Source: RPQJ01 sp963793005 (GTDB lineage: Bacteria > Pseudomonadota > Gammaproteobacteria > Steroidobacterales > Steroidobacteraceae). From it: a stretch of 64,000 nt of DNA. The stretch lies in the NCBI GenBank assembly GCA_963793005.1, contig CAWBYP010000002.1, positions 744,001 to 808,000 on the forward strand, in the 5' to 3' direction. The notes under the pieces are model-generated. The model was not told the origin of the DNA and searched no databases. It saw only the letters and a program-made list of their open reading frames with translations. Both the position numbers and the translations under genes were made by a program. Positions 35,401 through 44,261 of the stretch are shown here, piece after piece; position 1 is the stretch's first letter; each line of letters starts with the position of its first letter.

Positions 35401-35847
35401 ATGCCCGTCTTCCACGACCAGGATCGCGCGTCGCTGCGCCGCAGCTACCTGCTCGCATGGCGCAAGCGGCTCGATGGCGTGCCGATGGAGCCACTCGAGC
35501 ACCAGCTCGCTAACGTCGTCGAGCAGCATCCCGAGTACCAGCCGGTCATCGAGGGCTCCGCCGAGGTGCTCGAGCTCGATTACTCCCCCGAGGGCGGGCA
35601 GTCGAATCCGTTCCTGCACATGGGTCTGCACCTGGCGATTCGCGAACAGGTGGCGACCAATCGACCGCCGGGTATTGCGACGATCCACGCCGAACTCTGC
35701 AGCGCGCTCGGTGATGCACACGCAGCGGAACATCGCATGATCGAGTGCCTCGGCGAGGCGCTGTGGCGAAGCCAGCGTACTGGCCTGCCGCCCGACGAGG
35801 GCGCGTACCTCGAAGCGCTGCGCAGGCTGATGCGCCGCGACAGGTAG
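35401..35847 (+). CDS. DUF1841 protein
   Basis: Cytoplasmic protein of 148 residues matching DUF1841 (HQLANVVEQHPEYQPV, SNPFLHMGLHLAIREQV and AAEHRMIECLGEALWRSQ). Function unknown; common downstream of nth in proteobacteria. The start at MPVFHDQDRASL was chosen because the longer open frame upstream overlaps nth and has no family homology. Four bases separate it from the convergent sulfotransferase. Confidence 0.88.
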   Translation: MPVFHDQDRASLRRSYLLAWRKRLDGVPMEPLEHQLANVVEQHPEYQPVIEGSAEVLELDYSPEGGQSNPFLHMGLHLAIREQVATNRPPGIATIHAELCSALGDAHAAEHRMIECLGEALWRSQRTGLPPDEGAYLEALRRLMRRDR

Positions 35848-35851
35848 CGCC

Positions 35852-36685
35852 TCACCAGCCCATCGAGCGGCCGAGCAACTCCTCCAGCCGCCGGTTGTGC
35901 GGCTCGAAATAGTCTTTGAGCCGGGCCAGCGTGGCTGGCTGCATCGCTGGATAGCGGCGCGAATTGCGGGGTTCAAGGCTCACCGAGGTGGCGTCCGGCA
36001 GGCCGAGGAACGCGAGCGTGTCGTTCAGCCCGCCAGGCGGATCCTTCACGAAGTCCTCGAAGCGCAGCACGAGTATCCTTTCGCGCGGGTAAAACCCGAA
36101 CCAGCGCTCGAGTTGCTCGGCATAGCGGCCGCGCGCGAGATAGGAATGCGACTGGTATGCGCGGCTGTGCGTGATCTCGCCACCGGCGAGCTGTTGCTCG
36201 AGGCGCCCCAGGCGCCCCGGCTCGGCATCGATCGCCGACTCGAACGAGAGAGCCTCGCGCCCCTTGTCGCGCTCGTGCCAGTAGTGCGAATAGGCCCTGC
36301 GCGCCGGGTCGCGCAGCAGCACGATCAGCCTCGCATCCGGCAGCAGTTCGTGCATGCGCGCCGGCACCGCCGGGTGAAACAGGTAGTAGGGACTGCTGTC
36401 CAGGTTGAGGCCCGTCTCGCCCTGGCGCCCGAAGTGGCCGCGATACCAGTCCTCGCCCCGTGCGTAATTCACGTCGAAATAGTGCACTTCCTTGCGCAGC
36501 GGCGCGATCACGCCGGGGTGCTGAGTGAGGTAGTTGTGCAGCGAGCTGGTTCCGCTTTTCTGCGCGCCGAGGATCACCGCGTCGGGCAGCGCCCGCGGCT
36601 GCCGCAGGCGCAGCTCGAGCTCGACCCGGCGGCCTGCCTCGAGCAGGCCAAGCAGGCGCAGCGTGCGGGTCAGGCCGGGATGCAT
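35852..36685 (-). CDS. Sulfotransferase
   Basis: PAPS-dependent sulfotransferase of 277 residues. The 5'-phosphosulfate loop is ILGAQKSGTSSLHNYL (about residue 38) and the 3'-phosphate site is VLLRDPARRAYSHYWHERDK (about residue 122). Family features such as KEVHYFD and ILVLRFEDFVKDP are present. The closest type is the heparan-sulfate/polysaccharide-like branch (Sulfotransfer_1/3). Acceptor unknown. The neighbours are housekeeping genes, so the context gives no hint. Base composition does not differ from the surroundings. Confidence 0.88.
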   Translation of the reverse strand: MHPGLTRTLRLLGLLEAGRRVELELRLRQPRALPDAVILGAQKSGTSSLHNYLTQHPGVIAPLRKEVHYFDVNYARGEDWYRGHFGRQGETGLNLDSSPYYLFHPAVPARMHELLPDARLIVLLRDPARRAYSHYWHERDKGREALSFESAIDAEPGRLGRLEQQLAGGEITHSRAYQSHSYLARGRYAEQLERWFGFYPRERILVLRFEDFVKDPPGGLNDTLAFLGLPDATSVSLEPRNSRRYPAMQPATLARLKDYFEPHNRRLEELLGRSMGW

Positions 36686-36709
36686 GTTGCTGAGCCGCGG
36701 GTCCCGGAC

Positions 36710-38578
36710 TCAGCCTGGCTTTGCGCGGGAAGACTTCCGCTTCGGCAGGTAGAGATCGGTCAGTGTCCCTTCAAAGGCCTCGGCCGCCATCCCTATCGTC
36801 TCCGACAGCGTGGGGTGCGGGTGGATCGTCAGTCCGATGTCGGCCGCGTCCGCGCCCATCTCGATCGCGAGCGCGACCTCCGCGATCAGGTCGCCGGCAT
36901 TGGTGCCGACGATTCCGCCGCCTACCACACGGTGGCTCACGGGATCGAACAACAGCTTGGTGAACCCCTCCTCGCGCCCGATCGACAGCGATCTACCGCT
37001 GGCAGCCCAGGGGAAAACGGACTTCTCGAAGGCAATGCCTCGTGCCTTCGCGTCGGTCTCCGTGAGACCGACCCACGCGACCTCTGGATCGGTGTAGGCG
37101 ACGGACGGAATCACGCTGGCATCGAAAAAACTTTTCAGGCCCGCCGCAGCCTCGGCCGCAACCTTGCCCTCGTGAGTCGCCTTGTGCGCCAGCATGGGCT
37201 GGCCGACGATGTCGCCGATCGCGTGTATGTGCGGCACGTTCGTGCGCATCTGCCGGTCGACCGGGATGAATCCGCGCTCATCCACCACGACTCCCGCGGC
37301 ATCCGCGGCGATGTTCCGGCCGTTCGGTGCGCGACCGACAGCCACCAGGACCTTGCCGTAGACCTGCGGCTCCGGCGCACCTTTCCCCTCGAATGTGACG
37401 CGCAGTCCTTCCGCTGCGGGCTCTACGGAAGCGGCGCGGGTACCGAGCATGATGCGCTCGAACCGCGCGGCGATCCGCCTCTCCAGCGGGCGGACCAGGT
37501 CCCGGTCGCACCCCGGAATCAGGCCATCGGTCATCTCGACCACGCTCACCTTTACGCCGAGCGCGGCGTAGACCGTCGCCATCTCCAGACCGATGATGCC
37601 GCCACCGATGACCAGCATCCGGGCAGGCAGGTCGAGTTCCAGCGCGGCGGTCGAGTCGATCACCCTCGGGTCGTCGGGAAGGCCGGGAAGCCGGACCGAC
37701 TCCGAGCCGGCCGCGATGATGCATCGATCGAAGCTCAGGCGCCTCACGCCATCCCCGCCGGTGACCGCAAGCTCGTGGGGCGAGGAGAACCGCGCATTGC
37801 CGCGGACCACCGTGACCTTGCGCTGGCGGGCCAGCGACTCGAGTCCGCCGGTCAGTCGCGTAACGACCGAGTCCTTCCACTGGCGAAGCCTGGCCGCATC
37901 AATCTCGGGCTCGCCGAAACGGATACCGTGCTCGGCCATCTCGCGCGCCTCTTCCACGACCCGGGCTGCGTGCAGCAGGGCCTTCGAGGGAATACAGCCG
38001 ACATTCAGGCAGACGCCGCCCAGCGTCGGCCAGCGCTCGACCAACACGACCTTGAGCCCGAGGTCCGCGGCGCGGAACGCGGCCGTGTAGCCGCCCGGGC
38101 CAGCGCCCAGCACAGCGAGGTCGAAATCGTAGGAATGATGCCCGGGCGCAGTCGCAGTCGCGGGCTTTGTCGCGACCTGCGGCGCAGGCGCACCCGGCGG
38201 GGTCGCCTGGGCCTTCGGCATTGGCTGCAGCGGGATGGTGTCGAGGTAGGGCTCGCCGCCATACGGTTCCGCGACACGCACTGCCGCGCGCTGTGCGGTT
38301 ACAGCGGAATCGTCTGCAGCAGCTTCCAGCGTGACGATTGAGGAGCCTTTGCTGACGCGGTCGCCGACCTTGACCAGCACTTTCTCGACGACTCCTGCGA
38401 TCGGGGATGGCACGTCCATCGCCGCCTTGTCGCTCTCTAGAGTTACGAGCGGTGTCTCGGGCTCGACGCGATCTCCGGGCTTCACCAGTACTTCGATGAC
38501 CGCAACGTCCTTGAAGTCCCCGAGGTCGGGAACCGCGACGACCCGCGAGTCTTTCGTCGGTCCGGCAGTCTGGCTCAA
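36710..38578 (-). CDS. lpdA: Dihydrolipoyl dehydrogenase with N-terminal lipoyl domain
   Basis: E3 component of the pyruvate dehydrogenase complex, 622 residues. A lipoyl domain comes first (residues about 12-85, lipoyl-Lys in ESDKAAMDVPS). After an Ala/Pro linker, the flavoprotein follows with ADP loop LGAGPGGYTAAFRAADLG, redox disulfide GGVCLNVGCIPSK and NAD loop VIGGGIIGLEM. The C-terminal TIHPHPTLSET carries the catalytic His-Glu pair. The TTG start was chosen because an AAGGAG ribosome site lies seven bases upstream, just after the aceF stop. It is last in the aceE-aceF-lpdA operon. Confidence 0.95.
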   Translation of the reverse strand: MSQTAGPTKDSRVVAVPDLGDFKDVAVIEVLVKPGDRVEPETPLVTLESDKAAMDVPSPIAGVVEKVLVKVGDRVSKGSSIVTLEAAADDSAVTAQRAAVRVAEPYGGEPYLDTIPLQPMPKAQATPPGAPAPQVATKPATATAPGHHSYDFDLAVLGAGPGGYTAAFRAADLGLKVVLVERWPTLGGVCLNVGCIPSKALLHAARVVEEAREMAEHGIRFGEPEIDAARLRQWKDSVVTRLTGGLESLARQRKVTVVRGNARFSSPHELAVTGGDGVRRLSFDRCIIAAGSESVRLPGLPDDPRVIDSTAALELDLPARMLVIGGGIIGLEMATVYAALGVKVSVVEMTDGLIPGCDRDLVRPLERRIAARFERIMLGTRAASVEPAAEGLRVTFEGKGAPEPQVYGKVLVAVGRAPNGRNIAADAAGVVVDERGFIPVDRQMRTNVPHIHAIGDIVGQPMLAHKATHEGKVAAEAAAGLKSFFDASVIPSVAYTDPEVAWVGLTETDAKARGIAFEKSVFPWAASGRSLSIGREEGFTKLLFDPVSHRVVGGGIVGTNAGDLIAEVALAIEMGADAADIGLTIHPHPTLSETIGMAAEAFEGTLTDLYLPKRKSSRAKPG

Positions 38579-38600
38579 GAGCTCACTCCTTGATGCCCGC

Positions 38601-39968
38601 TCAGGAAGCCGGGCCGAGCAGGCCCGCCACGTCTGCCATCGCATGGCAGAGGAAGCTGGTGAATCGCGCGGCCTCCGCCCCGTCGATCACGCGATGATCG
38701 TAGGACAGCGACAGCGGAAGCATCAGCCGCGGGACGAACGCGCCGTCCTGGTAGATGGGCTGCTGGCTCGCCTTCGACACGCCCAGGATCGCCACCTCCG
38801 GCGCATTGATGATCGGCGTGAACGCTGTGCCGCCGATGCCGCCGAGACTGGAAATCGTAAAGCACCCGCCCTGCATTTCGGCAGCCGACAGCTTCCCGGC
38901 CCGCGCCTTCTCGCTCAGTGCGGCCAGTTCGCTCGCCAGTCCGAAGATGTCCTTGCGATCAGCGTCGCGCACCACCGGCACCACGAGCCCGCCCGGCGTG
39001 TCGGCCGCGAACCCGATGTGGATGTACTTGCGGAACACGAGCTCGCCTGCCTCCGCGTCCAGCGCTGCGCAGAAGCGGGGGAATGCCTGCAGTGCCTGCA
39101 CGCAGGCACGCATGACAAACGCGAGCGGCGTGAGCTTGATCCCTCGCGTCGCGGCTTCCGCCTTCATCCGGCCGCGGGCCGCTTCCATCTCGGTTATGTC
39201 GGCCGAGTCGAACTGCGTCACGTGCGGGACGTTGACCCAGCTCGCGTGCAGCCTCGGGCCGGCGATCTTCTGGATCCGCGACAGTGGCTTGCGTTCCACG
39301 GGCCCGAACGCCGCGAAATCGACCTCCGGCACGCGCGGCAATGCTGCCGCCTGGGCCGGCGGTGCTGGCTGCGCCGTGAGCAGTCGCTTCACGTGCGCCT
39401 TGACGTCCTGCTCGGTAATGCGCCCCTTGACGCCGCTACCGGCAACCGAGCCGAGATCGACGCCCAACTCGCGCGCAAAGCGACGGATCGACGGGCTGGC
39501 GTGGGATCGCGCGCCGCCGGAAGGCCCCTCGACCGCCGCCGCTGGCGGCATGGGCATCGACGTGCTGGCGGGTGCTGAATTCGGCGCCGCAGGCTGGGCA
39601 TCGCGTCCGGTCCGCGACACCGGTGCGGCAGCCGCTGCCGCCGGGGCCGCGACCGGCGCCGCTCCGTCGGCGGGCGCGCTTGCGGGGCCCGGCTTCGCGG
39701 CCGCCTGCGGCGTAACTTCTGCCGCGGCCTCAGTCTCGACCACGGCGATCAGGTCGCCCTGTGAGACGCGACCTCCCTGCTGCACCTTGACCTGCCTGAC
39801 GATGCCGGCGACGGTCGAGGGCACGTCCATCGTCGCCTTCTCGGTCTCGAGCGTGATCAGGCCGGCATCAACCTGCACCTCGTCACCCTCGCGTACCGCG
39901 ACCTCGATGACCTCGACATCCTTGTAGTCGCCGATGTCCGGCACCCTGACTTCGATGAGCTGAGCCAC
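38601..39968 (-). CDS. aceF: Dihydrolipoamide acetyltransferase, E2 of pyruvate dehydrogenase
   Basis: 455 residues. A single lipoyl domain (residues 1-75, lipoyl-Lys in ETEKATMDVPS) precedes an Ala-rich linker. Then come the E3/E1-binding domain (SPSIRRFARELGVDLGSVAG, GRITEQDVKAHV) and the catalytic acyltransferase domain ending in SYDHRVIDGAEAARF with the catalytic His. E. coli E2 has three lipoyl domains; here one is on E2 and one is on E3. Confidence 0.96.
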   Translation of the reverse strand: MAQLIEVRVPDIGDYKDVEVIEVAVREGDEVQVDAGLITLETEKATMDVPSTVAGIVRQVKVQQGGRVSQGDLIAVVETEAAAEVTPQAAAKPGPASAPADGAAPVAAPAAAAAAPVSRTGRDAQPAAPNSAPASTSMPMPPAAAVEGPSGGARSHASPSIRRFARELGVDLGSVAGSGVKGRITEQDVKAHVKRLLTAQPAPPAQAAALPRVPEVDFAAFGPVERKPLSRIQKIAGPRLHASWVNVPHVTQFDSADITEMEAARGRMKAEAATRGIKLTPLAFVMRACVQALQAFPRFCAALDAEAGELVFRKYIHIGFAADTPGGLVVPVVRDADRKDIFGLASELAALSEKARAGKLSAAEMQGGCFTISSLGGIGGTAFTPIINAPEVAILGVSKASQQPIYQDGAFVPRLMLPLSLSYDHRVIDGAEAARFTSFLCHAMADVAGLLGPAS

Positions 39969-39981
39969 CTGACGCCCCCGC

Positions 39982-42645
39982 CTAGACCGTGACCGGGTTT
40001 GGCTTGTCGGCGTCGATGCCGAATCGCCCGATGGCGGCGCTTACGGTCGCCATGTCCAGCATTCCCTCGTCGGCCAGCGCCTTCAGCGCAGCGACCACGA
40101 CATAGCGACGGTCGACCTCGAAGAAGTCGCGCAGTGCCGCGCGCGAGTCGCTGCGCCCGTAACCGTCGGTACCGAGCACGTGGTATCCGCCCGGCACCCA
40201 CTGGCGGATCTGGTCGGGGACAGTGCGCACGTAGTCGGTCGCGGCAATGAACGGACCGTCGCGCCCCTGCAGGCACGCCTGCACGTAGGGCACGCGCGGC
40301 GCGGCGCCCGGGTGCAGCAGGTTCCAGCGCTCTGCGTCGAGTGCCTCGCGACGCAACTCCGAGAAACTCGTGACGCTGAACACGTCCGCCGGCACGCCGA
40401 ACTCCTCGTCGAGGATCTCCGCCGCCGCCAGCACCTCGCGCAAAATCGCGCCTGAACCGAGCAGGTTCACCCGCACCTTGCCTCGCCCGCCGGATCGCAG
40501 CAGGTATGCGCCCCGGACGATGCCCTGCTCCGACCCGGCCGGCATGGCGGGCTGCACGTAGTTCTCGTTCATGCAGGTGACGTAGTAGAAGACGTTCTCC
40601 TGCTCCACGTACATGCGCCGCAGGCCGTCGTGAACGATGACTGCCAGCTCATACGCGTAGGCAGGATCGTAGGCGACGCAATTCGGGATCGTGGTCGCCA
40701 CGAGCTGGCTGTGGCCGTCCTGGTGCTGCAACCCTTCACCGGCGAGCGTGGTACGCCCCGCGGTGCCGCCGACCAGGAAGCCGCGCGCCTGCATGTCGCC
40801 AGCCGCCCAGGCGAAATCGCCGACGCGCTGGAAACCGAACATCGAGTAGTAGATGTAGAAAGGCACCATCGCGACGCCGTGGTTGGCGTAGGAAGTCCCG
40901 GCAGCGATCCAGCTGCACATTGCACCGCCCTCGTTGATGCCTTCCTCGAGGATCTGGCCCTTCATGTCCTCCCGGTAATAGAGCAGCTGGTCGGAATCCT
41001 GTGGCGTGTACAGCTGCCCCATCGAGGAGTAGATGCCGACCTGCCGGATCATGCCCTCCATGCCGAAGGTACGCGCCTCGTCCGGCACGATGGGCACCAC
41101 GTGCGGGCCGATACCCTTGTCCTTGAGCAGTATCGACAGCATGCGAACCAGCGCCATGGTGGTCGAGATCTCGCGCTCTCCCGAGGACTCGAGCAGCGGC
41201 GTAAATGCCGACAGTTCCGGCACCGCGAGCTTCGGCACGCTGGTGCGGCGCTGCGGCAGGTAGCCGCCCAGCAACTGCCGGCGCTCGTGAAGGTACTCGA
41301 GTTCCTCGCTGCCCTCGGCCGGCCGGTAGTACGGCAGCTCTGCGATTTCCGCGTCGGACACCGGGATGTTGAAGCGGTCGCGGAACGCCTTCAGCGCCTC
41401 ATCGTCCAGCTTCTTCTGCTGGTGGGTGATGTTCTGCCCCTCGCCGGCGCGTCCCATGCCGTAGCCCTTGACGGTCTTGGCAAGGATCACCGTCGGCTGG
41501 CCCTTCTGTGCAACCGCTGCGGCGTAGGCGTTGTAGACCTTCTGCGCGTCGTGGCCGCCGCGGTTCAGGTGCCAGATGTCGTCGTCCGACATGTTGGCAA
41601 CCATCTCCAGGAGCTCGGGATACTTGCCGAAGAAGTGCTCACGCGTGTACGCGCCGCCCTTCGCCTTGAAGTTCTGGTATTCGCCGTCCACGCACTCCAT
41701 CATGAGCCGGCGCAGCAGCCCGCGCGTGTCCCTGGCGAGCAGCGGATCCCAGCGCGATCCCCACAGGACCTTGATCACGTTCCACCCGGCACCCAGGAAC
41801 GCCGCCTCGAGCTCCTGGATGATCTTGCCGTTGCCGCGCACCGGGCCATCGAGCCGCTGCAGGTTGCAGTTGACGACGAACACCAGGTTGTCGAGTTTCT
41901 CTCGCACCGCCATCGTGATCGCACCCAGCGACTCGGGCTCGTCCATCTCACCGTCGCCGAGGAAGCACCACACCCGGCGGTCTTCCGGCTGCACGATCCC
42001 GCGGTGCTCGAGGTAGCGCTGGAAGCGCGCCTGGTAGAGGGCCATCATCGGCCCCAGGCCCATCGATACCGTCGGGAACTGCCAGAAGTGCGGCATCAGC
42101 CACGGGTGCGGGTAGGAGGACAGGCCCTTGCCGCCGACCTCCTCGCGGAAGTGACGCAGCTGTTCCTCGCTGAGTCGCCCCTCGAGATAGGCCCTGGCAT
42201 AGATACCCGGCGCCGAGTGCCCCTGGATGAACACCATGTCCCCCGGGTGGTCGTCGTCCGGTGCGCGCCAGAAATGGTTGAAACCGACCTCGTACAGCGT
42301 GGCCGCTGACGCGTAGCTCGCAATGTGCCCGCCGTATTCCGAACTCTCGCGATTGGCCTGGACGACCATCGCCATCGCGTTCCAGCGGATGTAGGCCTCG
42401 ATACGCCGCTCCAGCGCGCGGTCGCCCGGATAGTCCTGCTCCTGGCCGGCGGCGATCGTGTTTACGTAGGCCGTATTGGGCTTGAATGGCAGGTGCGCGC
42501 CGGAACGCCGCGCGAAGTCGATGATTCGCTCGAGCAGGTAGTGCGCGCGTTCGGCGCCGTGGACCCGCAGCACGGACTCCATCGACTCGAGCCATTCGCG
42601 CGTTTCCGCCGGATCGGAGTCTTCGAACTTCGAGGCTTCGAACAT
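39982..42645 (-). CDS. aceE: Pyruvate dehydrogenase E1 component (homodimeric)
   Basis: Thiamine-diphosphate enzyme of about 887 residues that decarboxylates pyruvate and acetylates the E2 lipoyl group. The TPP-binding motif is FLGDGEMDEPESLGAITMA. HSAPGIYARAYLEGRLSE and KTVKGYGMGRAGEGQN are typical of the AceE family. Start at ATG 42645 (MFEASKFEDSDPAETREWLE) is preferred; a GTG at 42678 would add 11 residues and lies over the divergent promoter region. First gene of the pdh operon. Confidence 0.95.
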   Translation of the reverse strand: MFEASKFEDSDPAETREWLESMESVLRVHGAERAHYLLERIIDFARRSGAHLPFKPNTAYVNTIAAGQEQDYPGDRALERRIEAYIRWNAMAMVVQANRESSEYGGHIASYASAATLYEVGFNHFWRAPDDDHPGDMVFIQGHSAPGIYARAYLEGRLSEEQLRHFREEVGGKGLSSYPHPWLMPHFWQFPTVSMGLGPMMALYQARFQRYLEHRGIVQPEDRRVWCFLGDGEMDEPESLGAITMAVREKLDNLVFVVNCNLQRLDGPVRGNGKIIQELEAAFLGAGWNVIKVLWGSRWDPLLARDTRGLLRRLMMECVDGEYQNFKAKGGAYTREHFFGKYPELLEMVANMSDDDIWHLNRGGHDAQKVYNAYAAAVAQKGQPTVILAKTVKGYGMGRAGEGQNITHQQKKLDDEALKAFRDRFNIPVSDAEIAELPYYRPAEGSEELEYLHERRQLLGGYLPQRRTSVPKLAVPELSAFTPLLESSGEREISTTMALVRMLSILLKDKGIGPHVVPIVPDEARTFGMEGMIRQVGIYSSMGQLYTPQDSDQLLYYREDMKGQILEEGINEGGAMCSWIAAGTSYANHGVAMVPFYIYYSMFGFQRVGDFAWAAGDMQARGFLVGGTAGRTTLAGEGLQHQDGHSQLVATTIPNCVAYDPAYAYELAVIVHDGLRRMYVEQENVFYYVTCMNENYVQPAMPAGSEQGIVRGAYLLRSGGRGKVRVNLLGSGAILREVLAAAEILDEEFGVPADVFSVTSFSELRREALDAERWNLLHPGAAPRVPYVQACLQGRDGPFIAATDYVRTVPDQIRQWVPGGYHVLGTDGYGRSDSRAALRDFFEVDRRYVVVAALKALADEGMLDMATVSAAIGRFGIDADKPNPVTV

Positions 42646-42682
42646 GTTGCGCGCCTGCGGTAATGATTTGCGCGGCACGCCC

Positions 42683-42691
42683 TGCTAGCAT
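42683..42691 (+). promoter_or_regulatory. Putative extended -10 of the M17 peptidase gene
   Basis: TGCTAGCAT (TG-n-TAGCAT) followed by GCCG is nearly the same as the proS element. If it is used, the ATG at 42690 lies inside the promoter and cannot be the translation start. Confidence 0.35.
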
Positions 42692-44261
42692 GCCGACGCG
42701 CAATGATCAGCGCTGGTCCCGGCAGGGTCAAGGCAGGCACTTGGCACATTTGTTACCGCCCGAGTTGAAAATCGAGGTCCGCGGTCGCGCGGAAGCGGCA
42801 ATGGCATCCGCATTGGCAAAGGCCGATGGCGCGATACTGCTGGTCCCGGCGACCAGGCCAGAGGAGGCACTGGCTCGCCTGCCGCACGCGGAACTGTGGC
42901 TGCGGCTCTACCGCGCAGCCAAAAAAGACTCGCCGACACCCGCGTTGTGCGCGCGCCTGCCCAATGCCCGCCACACGCTCGCCGCGGTCGGTTTCGCCAA
43001 GCCCGGCGCCAGCGCGTTCGAACGGCTGGTGCTCGCCGGCAAGCTCACGAGCAAGGTGCTCGAGCGAGGCGTGGCGCGGGTCGAATGCCATGCCTCGGGA
43101 TTCGACGCGACCGAGGCCGCGGCCTGGAACGAGGCGCTGGTGACCGCGCTGCTGGCGGCCGCCGCACCGATGCCCCAGCGCAAGTCAAAGGCAGCGCCGC
43201 CCTGCGACCTGCGTGCGATCGACGTTCGCGGCGCGAAGACACGGGATTTCTCCACCTGCCGCGCCATTGCCAGCGGCAACCACCTCGCGCGATGGCTGAC
43301 GGCACTGCCGCCCAACGAGCTCGAGTGCGTCGCGTACCGCAAGGCGCTGCGCCAGCTCGCCGAGCGCGAAGGCTGGTCGTTCCGCTTCTACGACGAACGA
43401 GCGCTGAAACGCCTCGGTGCCGGTGCGTTCCTGGCCGTGTCGCGTGCCAACGCCCACCGCGGCGCCGGGATCGTGCGGCTGCGTTACCGGGGCCCCGGGC
43501 GGACGCGGCGGCCGGCGATCGCATTGGTCGGCAAAGGAATCTGTTTCGACACCGGCGGCATCAACCTCAAGTCCGCCAAGGGCATGTACCTGATGCACGG
43601 CGACATGCAGGGCAGCGCGGTCGCCGTCGGCACGCTGCTCGCCTGCTCCCGCAGCGGCGCGCGCCTCGACCTGGACTGCTGGCTCGCGCTCACCGAGAAC
43701 GAGATCGGCCCCAATGCCTATCGTCCGCAGGAGGTCGTGCGGGCTGCGAACGGCGTCACGATCCAGGTCGTGCACAGCGACGCAGAGGGCCGCATGGCAC
43801 TTGCCGACACGCTCACGCTGGCCTCGCGCGAGCGGCCGAGGCTGGTGCTGGACTTCGCGACGCTGACCGGCGCCTGCGTCAATGCGCTGACCGACCGCTA
43901 CAGCGGCGCGTTCACCAACCGCGCCGAACTGAACGAACCGCTGCAGGCCGCCGGCCGATCGAGCGGAGAGCGTGTCTGGTGCTTCCCGATGGACGAGGAC
44001 TTCGACCACGAGATTGAAAGCCCCATCGCCGACGTGCTGCAGTGCCCGCTCGAGTCCAAGGGTGACCACATCCTCGCGGCGCGCTTTCTGCAGCGCTTCG
44101 TGGAAAAGGACGTGCCGTGGGTGCACGTTGACCTGTCGTCTTCCGAGCACAAGGGCGGGCTCGCCCACGTGCCCACCGACTTCACGGGCTTCGGCGTGCG
44201 CTTTGCCACGCAGCTGCTGGGCGACAAGACATTCCTGGAAAGGCTCGCGGACTCGAAGTGA
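42690..44261 (+). CDS. M17 family leucyl aminopeptidase
   Basis: Cytosolic metallo-aminopeptidase with the M17 catalytic half complete. GKGICFDTGGINLKSAKGMY supplies metal and catalytic Lys residues, and TENEIGPNAYRPQEVV follows. HSDAEGRMALADTL replaces the family NTDAEGRLVLAD motif. The N-terminal half is divergent from PepA, as in the shorter PepB-like and probable aminopeptidase branches. The start is uncertain: the first ATG overlaps a likely promoter, and in-frame TTG codons around 42741-42753 (LAHLLPPELKIEV) are good alternatives. The end overlaps pyrC by four bases. Confidence 0.88.
   Translation: MPTRNDQRWSRQGQGRHLAHLLPPELKIEVRGRAEAAMASALAKADGAILLVPATRPEEALARLPHAELWLRLYRAAKKDSPTPALCARLPNARHTLAAVGFAKPGASAFERLVLAGKLTSKVLERGVARVECHASGFDATEAAAWNEALVTALLAAAAPMPQRKSKAAPPCDLRAIDVRGAKTRDFSTCRAIASGNHLARWLTALPPNELECVAYRKALRQLAEREGWSFRFYDERALKRLGAGAFLAVSRANAHRGAGIVRLRYRGPGRTRRPAIALVGKGICFDTGGINLKSAKGMYLMHGDMQGSAVAVGTLLACSRSGARLDLDCWLALTENEIGPNAYRPQEVVRAANGVTIQVVHSDAEGRMALADTLTLASRERPRLVLDFATLTGACVNALTDRYSGAFTNRAELNEPLQAAGRSSGERVWCFPMDEDFDHEIESPIADVLQCPLESKGDHILAARFLQRFVEKDVPWVHVDLSSSEHKGGLAHVPTDFTGFGVRFATQLLGDKTFLERLADSK

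Noticed and set aside
35897..38341. An 814-codon plus-strand open frame opposite the sulfotransferase and lpdA
   Set aside because: Shadow of two real minus-strand genes with recognisable motifs; the plus frame has none.
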